Counted from the first letter of the stretch, positions 1 through 6,773 are shown. The stretch is DNA of 8,345 bases from CANJQJ01 sp964383565 (GCA_964383565.1 CAYLIK010000142.1:1-8345), one strand, 5' to 3'. The notes: generated by a model not told the origin, from the letters alone. Made by a program: numbers and translations.

Positions 1-1079
1 TCCTGATCGGGGCGGGCAGCGACGCGCGTGACATCGACCAGGCCGGGTGTGAGGAACGGCTTGTCGGGATCGATCCGGCGCATGTGGTGGAGCGGGCGGC
101 CGCCCTTCATGATCAGATCGAGAAAAGCCTCGTCGATCGTATCGGCCGCCATATTGTCGACGAGCGGGCCGAAAAAGGGCGCGGGTTTGGCCATTGGATC
201 ATCGACGATCAGGCGGCTGGTAAGCTTGGCCACCTCGGTGAGCAGCGCTTCATGATCATCCTCAGCCACGATCAGGCGACGTGCGGCGGTGCAACGCTGC
301 CCTCCCGACGAGAAGGCAGACTGCACGACGATCGCGGCCGTGGTCGCGATATCGGGCGAGTTCCACACGACGATCGGGTTGTTTCCCCCCATATGAAGCG
401 CCGCCAGTTTCTCAGGGCTGTCGGCAAGCGTGCGGCCAAGCGAGCGGCCCGCTTTGGTGGAGCCCGTGAAAATGACGCCAGCCACATCAGCATGGGTGGC
501 GAGTGTCTCCGCCTCGCGCGCGTCGCCGATCAGCAGGCGGAGCACGCCCTCCGGCACGCCCGCGTCCTGAAAACAGGCGAGCAGCATCATACTCGTCGCG
601 GGGGTCCGTTCGGACGGTTTTAGCACCACGGTGTTGCCGGCGATCAGCGCGGGGAGGATGTAGCTGCAGGGGATTTCGGCGGGTGACACCCATGGGCTGA
701 TGACCGCCATCACGCCGTGCGGCTTGTGGCGAACGGCATGACTCGCGCCCATCGCGCCTTCCGCGCGCTTGCGGGGTGTGCGTTCGGAATAGGCTGAGAT
801 GGCGGGTTCGATGCGGGCGATCACCGCTTCGATCTCATCGCGGGCCTCCCATAGCGGCTTGCCCGTCTCACGAGCGATCAGCTCGATGAAATCCTCCATC
901 CGGGCGCGCACCGCGTTGGCGAAGCGGCGCATGAACTCCATGCGCACCGAAATGGAACGCGCCGCCCAGTCGGGCCAAGCGGCGTGGGCTGCGGCAACCT
1001 CGCGATCGACATCGCCGGTTTCGCCCGTCCAGAGCGTTTCGCCAGTTGCTGGCTCGATCGATGTGAGCGGGCGGCCCAT
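1..1079 (-). CDS. astD: AstD-like aldehyde dehydrogenase (N-succinylglutamate 5-semialdehyde dehydrogenase family), 3' end cut by window edge
   Basis: The first 359 residues are visible. AstD oxidises N-succinylglutamate semialdehyde to N-succinylglutamate in the arginine succinyltransferase pathway. Family marks are the ETGKPLWEA segment (71-79), PALIAGN (143-149), KPSE with the NAD-binding Lys (154-157), FTGS (204-207), the AstD-style MGGNNP (230-235) and the catalytic Cys in GGQRCTAARR (Cys263). The active site is odd. The oxyanion-hole Asn, expected in a PWNFP-type motif, is Val131 (PWVSP), and the general-base Glu expected just before MGGNNP is His229. The spacings 131-229-263 match the family, so these are real substitutions and not misalignment. 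The start is the ATG at 1079. An in-frame TGA, which is also the selO stop, lies seven codons upstream, so no longer start exists apart from a TTG one codon upstream. The N-terminal strand is therefore shorter than in typical AstD. The gene follows selO after 15 bases, probably co-transcribed. Family is fairly sure; activity on the AstD substrate is doubtful. Confidence 0.85.
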   Translation of the reverse strand, partial: MGRPLTSIEPATGETLWTGETGDVDREVAAAHAAWPDWAARSISVRMEFMRRFANAVRARMEDFIELIARETGKPLWEARDEIEAVIARIEPAISAYSERTPRKRAEGAMGASHAVRHKPHGVMAVISPWVSPAEIPCSYILPALIAGNTVVLKPSERTPATSMMLLACFQDAGVPEGVLRLLIGDAREAETLATHADVAGVIFTGSTKAGRSLGRTLADSPEKLAALHMGGNNPIVVWNSPDIATTAAIVVQSAFSSGGQRCTAARRLIVAEDDHEALLTEVAKLTSRLIVDDPMAKPAPFFGPLVDNMAADTIDEAFLDLIMKGGRPLHHMRRIDPDKPFLTPGLVDVTRVAARPDQ

Positions 1080-1094
1080 CAACCGCCCACGGCC

Positions 1095-2498
1095 TCAGTC
1101 GGCGCCGCGCATGGCTTCGCCCATTCGGCGGATCGCCGCGATCTTTTCGTGAAATGCGCCCCAGTCGTCATTGTTATCTATCTGCGCCCACACCCCCTCG
1201 ACTTCTTCTATGTGCATCGAGCAGGGTGCAGCCATTTTCCAATAATCGTGTTGAGATATGGTAACCGGCGCATAGTCTGCGATCTTCTCCCTGAACGAGG
1301 CGAAAACGGGCGCGGCGTAGCGCAGTTCCGCATCCGCGCTGCGCAGGCTGCCGCCGCGCCAGTCGAAGAAGAAGCGATCGATCAGGACATCGCTTTCGCC
1401 GAGCCCCGACATAATCGCTTCCGCAAGCGCCTGATCGCGGGCTCCATCCAGCGGGCCAACGCCGAGGCGCGCGAGCAGGGCGGCGTGCAGATCTGCGGCG
1501 AATAGGGCCGGGAAAGCCTCAAGTTCAGGCACCAACGCCTCGGCATCGACGAGTAGACGGAGCGCGGCCGCGAGCTGGACTACGTCCCAATGGATTGCCT
1601 GCGGCTGGCGGCCAAAGGCATAGAGACCGTTATGGTCAAAATAGGCTGCGGTAAAACCGGGTTCCCATCTAGGCGTAAAGCGCCAGGGGCCATAATCGAA
1701 GCTTTCCGCCGTGATCGCGATATTATCGCTGTTGAGCACGCCGTGAACGAAACCGGCGGCCATGTAGGAAGCCGACAGGCGCGACGTGTTCTTAACGACC
1801 TTGCGGAGCAGGCGGACAGGCGCATCTTCGCCATCGCCGGGTTGGCCGTAGAGAATCTGGAGCGCGTAGGCGACGAGCCGCTTCATCTCGTCCGGACTCT
1901 GGAGAGCGGCAAGGCGCTGGAAGCTGCCGATGCGGATGTGGCCGTGGCTCAGGCGCACGAGCACTGCGGATCGGGTGGGGGATGGCTCGTCGTTGCGGTC
2001 GAGCGCCTCGCCGGTCTCGATCAGCGAAAAGCTTTTCGAGGTTTCGACGCCGAGCGCCTCAAGCATCTCGGTCGCCAGCACCTCGCGCATGCCGCCTTTG
2101 AGGGTCAGGCGACCGTCGCCGAAGCGGCTGTAAGGAGTTTGGCCCGAACCCTTGGTGCCGAGATCGAGCAGACGGCCGGCATTGTCGCGGAGCTGCGCGA
2201 ACAGGAAACCGCGCCCGTCGCCGATGTCGGGGTTGTACACGCGGAACTGGTGGCCATGATAACGGAGCGCCAGCGGCTGGGGCAGGTTGCCGGGCAATGG
2301 TTCGAAACCGCCGAAATGGGCGATCCACTGATCATCGGAGAGATTTGCGAGCCCCACGGCTCCATCCCAGCGACCATTGCGAAAGCGCAGGATATGCCGG
2401 GGAAAATTCGCTGCCTGCACCGGATCGGCGAGGAAGTCGGCGATGGAAAGGATCGCCGGATCGGGGCGATATTCTGACAGTTGCGGGATTGCGGGCAT
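1095..2498 (-). CDS. selO: SelO family protein adenylyltransferase (YdiU/UPF0061)
   Basis: 467 residues, against about 478 in E. coli YdiU. SelO is a pseudokinase-fold enzyme that transfers AMP from ATP to Ser, Thr or Tyr of target proteins. Visible family blocks are GHQF (82-85), GDGRGFLFAQL (93-103), the KGSGQTPYSRFGDGR block (116-130) with the likely nucleotide-binding Lys116, GGMREVLATEML (135-146), and FVHGVLNSDN (250-259) with the catalytic Asp258 and Asn259, followed by the metal-binding Asp268 in DYGPW. The inverted nucleotide-binding residues expected of the family are present. The only Cys is Cys426, and the C-terminus lacks the Cys or Sec found in many SelO proteins. I chose the ATG at 2498 because homology begins a few residues later (YRPDPAILSIADF). 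The ATG at 2588 would add 30 unrelated residues overlapping the divergent hydrolase gene. No strong ribosome binding site precedes either start. The AstD-like gene follows 15 bases downstream. Confidence 0.93.
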   Translation of the reverse strand: MPAIPQLSEYRPDPAILSIADFLADPVQAANFPRHILRFRNGRWDGAVGLANLSDDQWIAHFGGFEPLPGNLPQPLALRYHGHQFRVYNPDIGDGRGFLFAQLRDNAGRLLDLGTKGSGQTPYSRFGDGRLTLKGGMREVLATEMLEALGVETSKSFSLIETGEALDRNDEPSPTRSAVLVRLSHGHIRIGSFQRLAALQSPDEMKRLVAYALQILYGQPGDGEDAPVRLLRKVVKNTSRLSASYMAAGFVHGVLNSDNIAITAESFDYGPWRFTPRWEPGFTAAYFDHNGLYAFGRQPQAIHWDVVQLAAALRLLVDAEALVPELEAFPALFAADLHAALLARLGVGPLDGARDQALAEAIMSGLGESDVLIDRFFFDWRGGSLRSADAELRYAAPVFASFREKIADYAPVTISQHDYWKMAAPCSMHIEEVEGVWAQIDNNDDWGAFHEKIAAIRRMGEAMRGAD

Positions 2499-2519
2499 AC
2501 CGCGATATGGGGCCAGCTC

Positions 2520-2527
2520 AAAAGGGG
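2520..2527 (+). promoter_or_regulatory. Ribosome binding site of the alpha/beta hydrolase
   Basis: AAAAGGGG lies 7 bases before the ATG at 2535. It decides this start over the in-frame ATG at 2481, which has no comparable site, lies inside the start region of selO on the other strand, and would add 18 residues that do not resemble the fold. Confidence 0.7.
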
Positions 2528-2534
2528 TGCAACC

Positions 2535-3395
2535 ATGGCTGCCTGGACCGATGGATATTGGTGGTCGAATGATGCGCTCCGGCTGCATTATCGCGATTAT
2601 GCTGGGCGCGAGGACCGGCCGCCGATCGTGTGCCTGCCCGGCCTTACCCGCAACGCGCGCGATTTCGCCGAACTGGCTGAGCGGCTTGCGGGAGACTGGC
2701 GCGTGGTTTGCCCGGATCTGCGAGGCCGCGGCGAAAGCGCCTATGCGAAGGACCCGATGACCTATGCGCCGCTCACCTATCTGCAGGATCTCGAAGGGCT
2801 GATCTATAAGCTGCAGGCGGACAGGATCGTGCTGATCGGCACGTCGCTGGGCGGAATTCTGACGATGCTTTTAAGCGGGGCGGGACATGCGCGGATCGCG
2901 GGCGCCGTGCTCAATGACGTCGGGCCGGTCCTTGAGGCTGCCGGCCTCGATCGCATTCGCAGCTATGTCGGCAAGCAGTCGAGTTGGCCGACCTGGCTCC
3001 ACGCGGCGCGGGCGATCGCCACGAACAATGCCGATGTCTATCCCGATTATGGGCTCCAGCAGTGGATCGAAGTGGCCAAGCGGCTGTGCCGCCTGACCGA
3101 GAAGGGGCGGGTCGTCTATGATTATGACATGAAGATCGCCGAACCTTTCCGGCTCCCGGGCGGCGAGGCGGGAGTCGATCTGTGGCCGGCGTTCGACAAC
3201 CTCAAGGGCCTGCCGGTGGTGCTGATACGCGGCGAGCGGTCTGATATCCTGTCCGACAAGACAGCCAAGGCGATGGCAAAGCGGCATCGCGGGCTGGATT
3301 ATGTCACCATCCCGCGCACGGGACATGCGCCGTCGCTCAATGAACCTGAGGCAGTGGCGGCGCTCGATCGTCTGCTCGACAAGGTCAAAGCCTGA
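2535..3395 (+). CDS. Alpha/beta hydrolase
   Basis: 286 residues, the usual length for a single-domain alpha/beta hydrolase of the esterase, epoxide hydrolase and haloperoxidase-like group. Expected elements appear in order: LPGLTRNARDF (34-44) for the oxyanion-hole strand, CPDLRGRGES (59-68), the nucleophile elbow GTSLGG with Ser104, a cap region of about residues 130-215, GERSDIL with Asp237 as the likely acid, and GHAPSL with His264. The triad is complete, so it is probably an active hydrolase. There is no signal peptide, so it is cytoplasmic. The substrate cannot be read from the sequence. The glycosyltransferase starts 2 bases after its stop, so the two are very probably translated from one message. 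Its own promoter must lie in the 36-base gap to selO or inside the start of selO. Confidence 0.92.
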   Translation: MAAWTDGYWWSNDALRLHYRDYAGREDRPPIVCLPGLTRNARDFAELAERLAGDWRVVCPDLRGRGESAYAKDPMTYAPLTYLQDLEGLIYKLQADRIVLIGTSLGGILTMLLSGAGHARIAGAVLNDVGPVLEAAGLDRIRSYVGKQSSWPTWLHAARAIATNNADVYPDYGLQQWIEVAKRLCRLTEKGRVVYDYDMKIAEPFRLPGGEAGVDLWPAFDNLKGLPVVLIRGERSDILSDKTAKAMAKRHRGLDYVTIPRTGHAPSLNEPEAVAALDRLLDKVKA

Positions 3396-3397
3396 AC

Positions 3398-4597
3398 TTG
3401 ACCGTCCGCATCCTTCATATCCACTCGACCTTCAACCTGGGTGGCAAGGAGGCGCGCGCGGTAAGGCTGATGAACGCTTTCGGGGCGCATGCCAGCCACA
3501 CGATTATCAGCACGGTGCCGGGCGCGCTCGATGCACGGGCGGCAATCGATCGGGCGATCACGGTGGAATTTCCCGACAACCATCCACCGGTGGTGGGGAA
3601 GCCGGGGATCGAGCGGTATCGCGCGCTTGCCCGGTATATGCGCGGCTTCGATCTCGTGCTGACATATAATTGGGGTGCGATGGATGCGGTGGGCGCGCGG
3701 CGGTTGTTCGGCGGGCCGCCGCTGGTGCACCATGAGGACGGGTTCAACGAGGACGAAGCTAAAGCCCAGAAACCGGCGCGTGTCTGGTTCCGGCGGCTGA
3801 TGCTTGGCGCGGCTCATGCGCTGGTGGTGCCCTCGCATACGCTGGACCGGATTGCAGCGACGTCATGGCGTCAGCCGAGAGATCGGGGCCAGCGTATCGC
3901 AAAGGTGATTGAACTGGACCGTTATCGATCCTCCCCGGTACGGGGAGGGGGACCGCGTAGCGGTGGAGGGGGCTTGAGCCTGGATGAGGAGCAAGCGGCG
4001 AGCCCCCTCCACCATGCTGTGCATGGTCCCCCTCCCCGTGCTGGGGAGGATCTGGTTGTGGGAACCGTTGCAGGTCTTCGCGCCGTGAAGAACTTGCCCC
4101 GCCTGGTGCGCGCCTTTGCGGCTTCGGGATGTTCGGGACGCCTGAGGATCTTGGGGGAGGGGCCGGAGCGATCCGCGATCGAGGCGACGGCGAGCAGCAT
4201 AGGCCTGAAGGAACGGGTAGGACTGCCTGGCTTCAACCCCGATCCGGCCTCCGCGCTGCGCGATTTCGATATCTTCGCGCTCTCGTCCGACAGCGAGCAG
4301 CAGCCCATTTCGGTCATCGAGGCGATGGCGAGCGGGTTGCCAGTGGTCTCGACCGATGTCGGCGATGTGCGAGAAATGGTGTCGGAGGACAATCTGCCGT
4401 TCATCGTTCCGCTGGATCGAGAGGATCTTCTTGCGGACGCGCTTGCCCGACTCGTCGCAAATCCTGACTTGCGTGACAGCATAGGGGCCGCCAACCGCGC
4501 CAAAGCCTTGCAATTCTTCGATGAAAAGCGGATGATTGCGGCTTATCGCAGCCTCTACGAGGAAACGATTGGGCAGCGGGGGGCGCTCGGTTCGTAA
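3398..4597 (+). CDS. Glycosyltransferase, GT4-type (GT-B fold), with a palindromic repeat inserted in frame
   Basis: 399 residues starting at a TTG, two bases after the hydrolase stop. The start is supported by the standard N-terminus RILHIHSTFNLGGKEARAV (4-22), with the sugar-nucleotide GT-B loop GGKE. The C-terminal Rossmann domain opens at VVGTVAGLRAVKNLPRLV (220-237) and carries ILGEGPE (251-257) and an E-x7-E motif (Glu300, Glu308) in SEQQPISVIEAMASGLP, typical of retaining family-4 enzymes. It probably transfers a sugar from a nucleotide sugar to a lipid or polysaccharide acceptor at the cytoplasmic face of the membrane; the acceptor is unknown. Between the domains, residues about 178-218 are a Gly/Pro/Ser-rich stretch encoded by the repeat at 3927-4052. 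Just before it, the usual IPNG-type hinge motif reads AKVIELDRYR, so PNG is missing. Whether the enzyme is still active is uncertain, but the frame is intact. Confidence 0.9.
   Translation: MTVRILHIHSTFNLGGKEARAVRLMNAFGAHASHTIISTVPGALDARAAIDRAITVEFPDNHPPVVGKPGIERYRALARYMRGFDLVLTYNWGAMDAVGARRLFGGPPLVHHEDGFNEDEAKAQKPARVWFRRLMLGAAHALVVPSHTLDRIAATSWRQPRDRGQRIAKVIELDRYRSSPVRGGGPRSGGGGLSLDEEQAASPLHHAVHGPPPRAGEDLVVGTVAGLRAVKNLPRLVRAFAASGCSGRLRILGEGPERSAIEATASSIGLKERVGLPGFNPDPASALRDFDIFALSSDSEQQPISVIEAMASGLPVVSTDVGDVREMVSEDNLPFIVPLDREDLLADALARLVANPDLRDSIGAANRAKALQFFDEKRMIAAYRSLYEETIGQRGALGS
3927..4052. repeat. 126-base imperfect palindromic repeat element inside the glycosyltransferase gene
   Basis: Outer arms 3927-3954 and 4025-4052 are inverted copies matching at 26 of 28 positions, and both ends read GATC. 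Inner arms 3962-3974 and 4001-4013 match at 13 of 13, around a 26-base centre (3975-4000). Each arm contains two small hairpins of its own: 3931-3947 (7-bp stem), 3952-3964 (5-bp stem, GTA loop), 4011-4027 (7-bp stem, TGT loop) and 4032-4048 (6-bp stem). The length is 42 codons, and the frame read by the host gene has no stop. Composition is extreme, with runs of G on one arm and C on the other, unlike the flanks. There is no transposase, so it would be a passive element, either REP/BIME-like or a very small MITE. I believe similar elements are common between genes in sphingomonads; that is recollection, not a search. Confidence 0.9.
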
Positions 4598-4656
4598 TGG
4601 ACATAATTTCCGCGCATTTTGCGGCGGTCCCCGCTATAGCGCGGCGAATTTTATTC

Positions 4657-4661
4657 GGAGG
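4657..4661 (+). promoter_or_regulatory. Ribosome binding site that favours a TTG start
   Basis: GGAGG ends 5 bases before the TTG at 4667. The nearby ATG at 4663 is out of frame, only 1 base from the GGAGG, and closes after about 20 codons. The in-frame stop at 4637 leaves no earlier start. The rest of the gap from 4598 shows only a short AT-centred palindrome, CGCTATAGCG (4632-4641), which could include a -10-like TATAGC with no convincing -35. Confidence 0.7.
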
Positions 4662-4666
4662 CATGG

Positions 4667-6070
4667 TTGTTCAAGGGTCTACGGCCGATAGTCTATGGCG
4701 GGCGCGAAGTCTGGCCGTTGATTGAAGGCGGCAAGGGTGTCGCCGTCTCCAACCATATGAGCTCTGGCGCTTGGGCGGCAGCTGGCGGCATCGGCACTGT
4801 GTCCGCGGTCAATGCTGACAGCTATGATCCCGAAGGCAAGATCATCCCGCAAATCTATCACAAGCTGACGCGGCGCGAACGCCACGACGAGCTGGTCGAA
4901 TATGCCATCGAGGGTGCGGTCGAGCAGGTGAAGCGCGCCTTCGACATTGCGGGCGGCAAGGGCGCGATCAACATCAACGTACTTTGGGAAATGGGCGGCG
5001 CCCAGCGTGTGCTGCAAGGCGTGCTCGAGCGGACCAAGGGTCTCGTCGCTGGCGTGACTTGCGGCGCGGGCATGCCCTATCGCCTGTCCGAGATCGCGGC
5101 GGAGCATAACGTCAATTACCTGCCGATTATCAGTTCGGCGCGTGCTTTCCGGGCCTTGTGGAAGCGGGCCTATTCCAAGGCCTCCGAATGGCTGGCGGCG
5201 GTGGTTTATGAGGATCCGTGGCTCGCCGGCGGGCATAACGGCCTGTCCAACGCCGAGGATCCACTTCAGCCGCAGGATCCGTATCCGCGCGTCAAGGCGC
5301 TGCGCGAGACGATGCGCGAAGGCGGCATTTCGGACGATGTGCCTATCGTGATGGCTGGTGGTGTCTGGAACTTGCGCGAATGGGAGCATTGGATCGATAA
5401 TCCCGAACTGGGCGCGATCGCCTTCCAGTTCGGCACGCGGCCGCTGCTCACCCAGGAAAGCCCAATCCCGCAGGCCTGGAAAGGTCGGTTGACGACGCTT
5501 GAGGAAGGCGACGTGCTGCTGCACCGCTTTTCGCCGACGGGCTTTTATTCCTCGGCTGTTCACAATCCTTTCCTGCGCAATCTTGAGGCTCGGTCTGAAC
5601 GACAGATCGCTTTTTCAGGCGAAGCTGCGGGCGATCATCAGTTCCAGCTCGATGTCGGCGTCAAGGGCAAGAGCTTCTGGGTGACGCGTAATGATCTGCT
5701 GCGCGCCCGTGAATGGTATGGGCTGGGCTTTACCAGCGCGCTCAAGACGCCGGACAACACGCTCGTGTTCGTCACGCCCGAGGAAATGAAGGTGATCCGC
5801 AAGGACCAGGCCGACTGCATGGGCTGTCTCAGCCAGTGTGGCTTTTCAGCCTGGGCGGATACCGAGGGCAACTCGACCGGGCGGCTGGCTGATCCACGTA
5901 GTTTCTGTATCCAGAAGACGCTCCAGGATATCGCCCATGGCGGGCCGTTGGATGAAAATCTGATGTTTGCCGGGCATTCGGCTTATCGGTTCAAGAAAGA
6001 TCCATTTTATTCCAATGGGTTCGTGCCCACCGTTAAGCAGCTCGTTGATCGAATTCTGACCGGGGACTGA
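4667..6070 (+). CDS. Nitronate-monooxygenase-like FMN protein with a C-terminal cysteine cluster
   Basis: 467 residues, starting at TTG behind a good GGAGG. The N-terminal two thirds match the nitronate monooxygenase / 2-nitropropane dioxygenase TIM barrel, FMN enzymes that oxidise nitronates: VSNHMSSGAWAAAGGIGTVS (27-46), GVTCGAGMPYRL (129-140), AGGHNGL (187-193) with the His characteristic of the family, IVMAGGVW (227-234) and the phosphate-binding FQFGTRPLLTQES (253-265). The family is usually about 320-380 residues. Here roughly 130 more follow, with Cys384, Cys387, Cys391 (C-x2-C-x3-C) and Cys414, which could bind an iron-sulfur cluster or zinc. The barrel class is secure; the true reaction is not, since many family members are not nitronate oxidases. 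The glutamine amidotransferase starts 1 base after its stop, so the two products are probably made together. Confidence 0.87.
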   Translation: MFKGLRPIVYGGREVWPLIEGGKGVAVSNHMSSGAWAAAGGIGTVSAVNADSYDPEGKIIPQIYHKLTRRERHDELVEYAIEGAVEQVKRAFDIAGGKGAININVLWEMGGAQRVLQGVLERTKGLVAGVTCGAGMPYRLSEIAAEHNVNYLPIISSARAFRALWKRAYSKASEWLAAVVYEDPWLAGGHNGLSNAEDPLQPQDPYPRVKALRETMREGGISDDVPIVMAGGVWNLREWEHWIDNPELGAIAFQFGTRPLLTQESPIPQAWKGRLTTLEEGDVLLHRFSPTGFYSSAVHNPFLRNLEARSERQIAFSGEAAGDHQFQLDVGVKGKSFWVTRNDLLRAREWYGLGFTSALKTPDNTLVFVTPEEMKVIRKDQADCMGCLSQCGFSAWADTEGNSTGRLADPRSFCIQKTLQDIAHGGPLDENLMFAGHSAYRFKKDPFYSNGFVPTVKQLVDRILTGD

Positions 6071-6071
6071 C

Positions 6072-6773
6072 ATGCCTACCGCGCTCGTGATCCAGCACGA
6101 GGACTATGAGGCGCTCGCGGGTTTTCAGAAGCCGCTGGAAGATCGCGGATACGAAATCGCGACGATCAATGTCCGCGATCCAGCCTACCCAACGCTGTGT
6201 TTCCTGGATCCTGATCTGCTCGTCATTATGGGCGGTCCGATGGGGGTTTACGAGACCGACCAGCATCCCTGGATCAATCACGAAATCGTGCGGACGGCGG
6301 AACGCATCCTCGCTGATCGTCCGACGATTGGTGTGTGCCTGGGATCTCAGGTGATGGCGGCGGCAATGGGCGCGCGCGTCTATGGGGGTGGCACAAAAGA
6401 AGTAGGGTTTGCTCCGGTGGCCTTGACGAAAGCAGGACAGGCATCCCCGCTGGCTGCAATTCAGAATGTGCCGCTGCTTCACTGGCATGGTGATACATTT
6501 GATTTGCCCGAAGGCACAACTTTGCTGGCATCAACCGGCGCTTATCCCAACCAGGCGTTCGCACGTGGCCCCAATATTTTGGCGCTCCAGTTTCATCCCG
6601 AGATGGGAGAGGATGATGGCTTCACCACCTGGTGCGACAAAGGCGATCCGTTCATCGCGGCCGCAGGGACCAGCGCCGATCAATTAATTACCGATCATAC
6701 GCAGTTTGGCCCGGCGGCCGTCGCCGCCGGGCAGGTCATGCTGGATAGCTGGCTGGCCCAACTGGAGCGCTAG
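6072..6773 (+). CDS. Class I glutamine amidotransferase (GATase1, GuaA-N-like)
   Basis: 233 residues with the GATase1 fold and a complete triad: the nucleophile Cys89 in GVCLGSQ (87-93), and His175 and Glu177 in LQFHPEMG (172-179). IMGGPMGVYE (52-61) is the usual oxyanion-strand block, and LLHWHGDTF (135-143) is typical of the stand-alone GuaA-like group. Such proteins release ammonia from glutamine for a partner synthase, or hydrolyse gamma-glutamyl bonds in other substrates. No synthase domain is fused. The start ATG is 1 base after the flavoprotein stop, so translational coupling is likely and the flavoprotein is the obvious candidate partner. Its stop is 3 bases from the stop of the convergent glycine-zipper gene, leaving no room for a separate terminator. 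Confidence 0.9.
   Translation: MPTALVIQHEDYEALAGFQKPLEDRGYEIATINVRDPAYPTLCFLDPDLLVIMGGPMGVYETDQHPWINHEIVRTAERILADRPTIGVCLGSQVMAAAMGARVYGGGTKEVGFAPVALTKAGQASPLAAIQNVPLLHWHGDTFDLPEGTTLLASTGAYPNQAFARGPNILALQFHPEMGEDDGFTTWCDKGDPFIAAAGTSADQLITDHTQFGPAAVAAGQVMLDSWLAQLER

Noticed and set aside
84..623. Plus-strand open frame of 179 codons opposite the aldehyde dehydrogenase
   Set aside because: The minus strand carries uninterrupted AstD-like homology across this stretch; the opposite frame is a shadow.
1590..2477. Long plus-strand open frame of 295 codons opposite selO
   Set aside because: It lies entirely antisense to a gene with clear SelO motifs, has no recognisable domain, and is the expected by-product of GC-rich codon use.
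2499..2588. Longer selO start at 2588
   Set aside because: The extra 30 residues do not resemble SelO N-termini, overlap the start of the divergent hydrolase gene, and have no ribosome site.
3927..4052. The palindrome as an intrinsic terminator or as a CRISPR repeat
   Set aside because: It lies in the middle of an open gene, has no T-run and occurs once in the window, with no spacer-repeat pattern.
3863..4513. Minus-strand open frames across the repeat and the end of the glycosyltransferase
   Set aside because: They are kept open by the GC-rich palindrome and by codon bias; the plus strand has all the conserved motifs.
4619..4640. TTGCGG and TATAGC as a sigma-70 promoter before the flavoprotein gene
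   Set aside because: The spacer is only 10 bases, far too short; only a lone -10-like palindrome remains.
4679..5563. Long minus-strand open frame of 294 codons opposite the flavoprotein gene
   Set aside because: It is antisense to conserved barrel motifs and shows no domain, ribosome site or context of its own.
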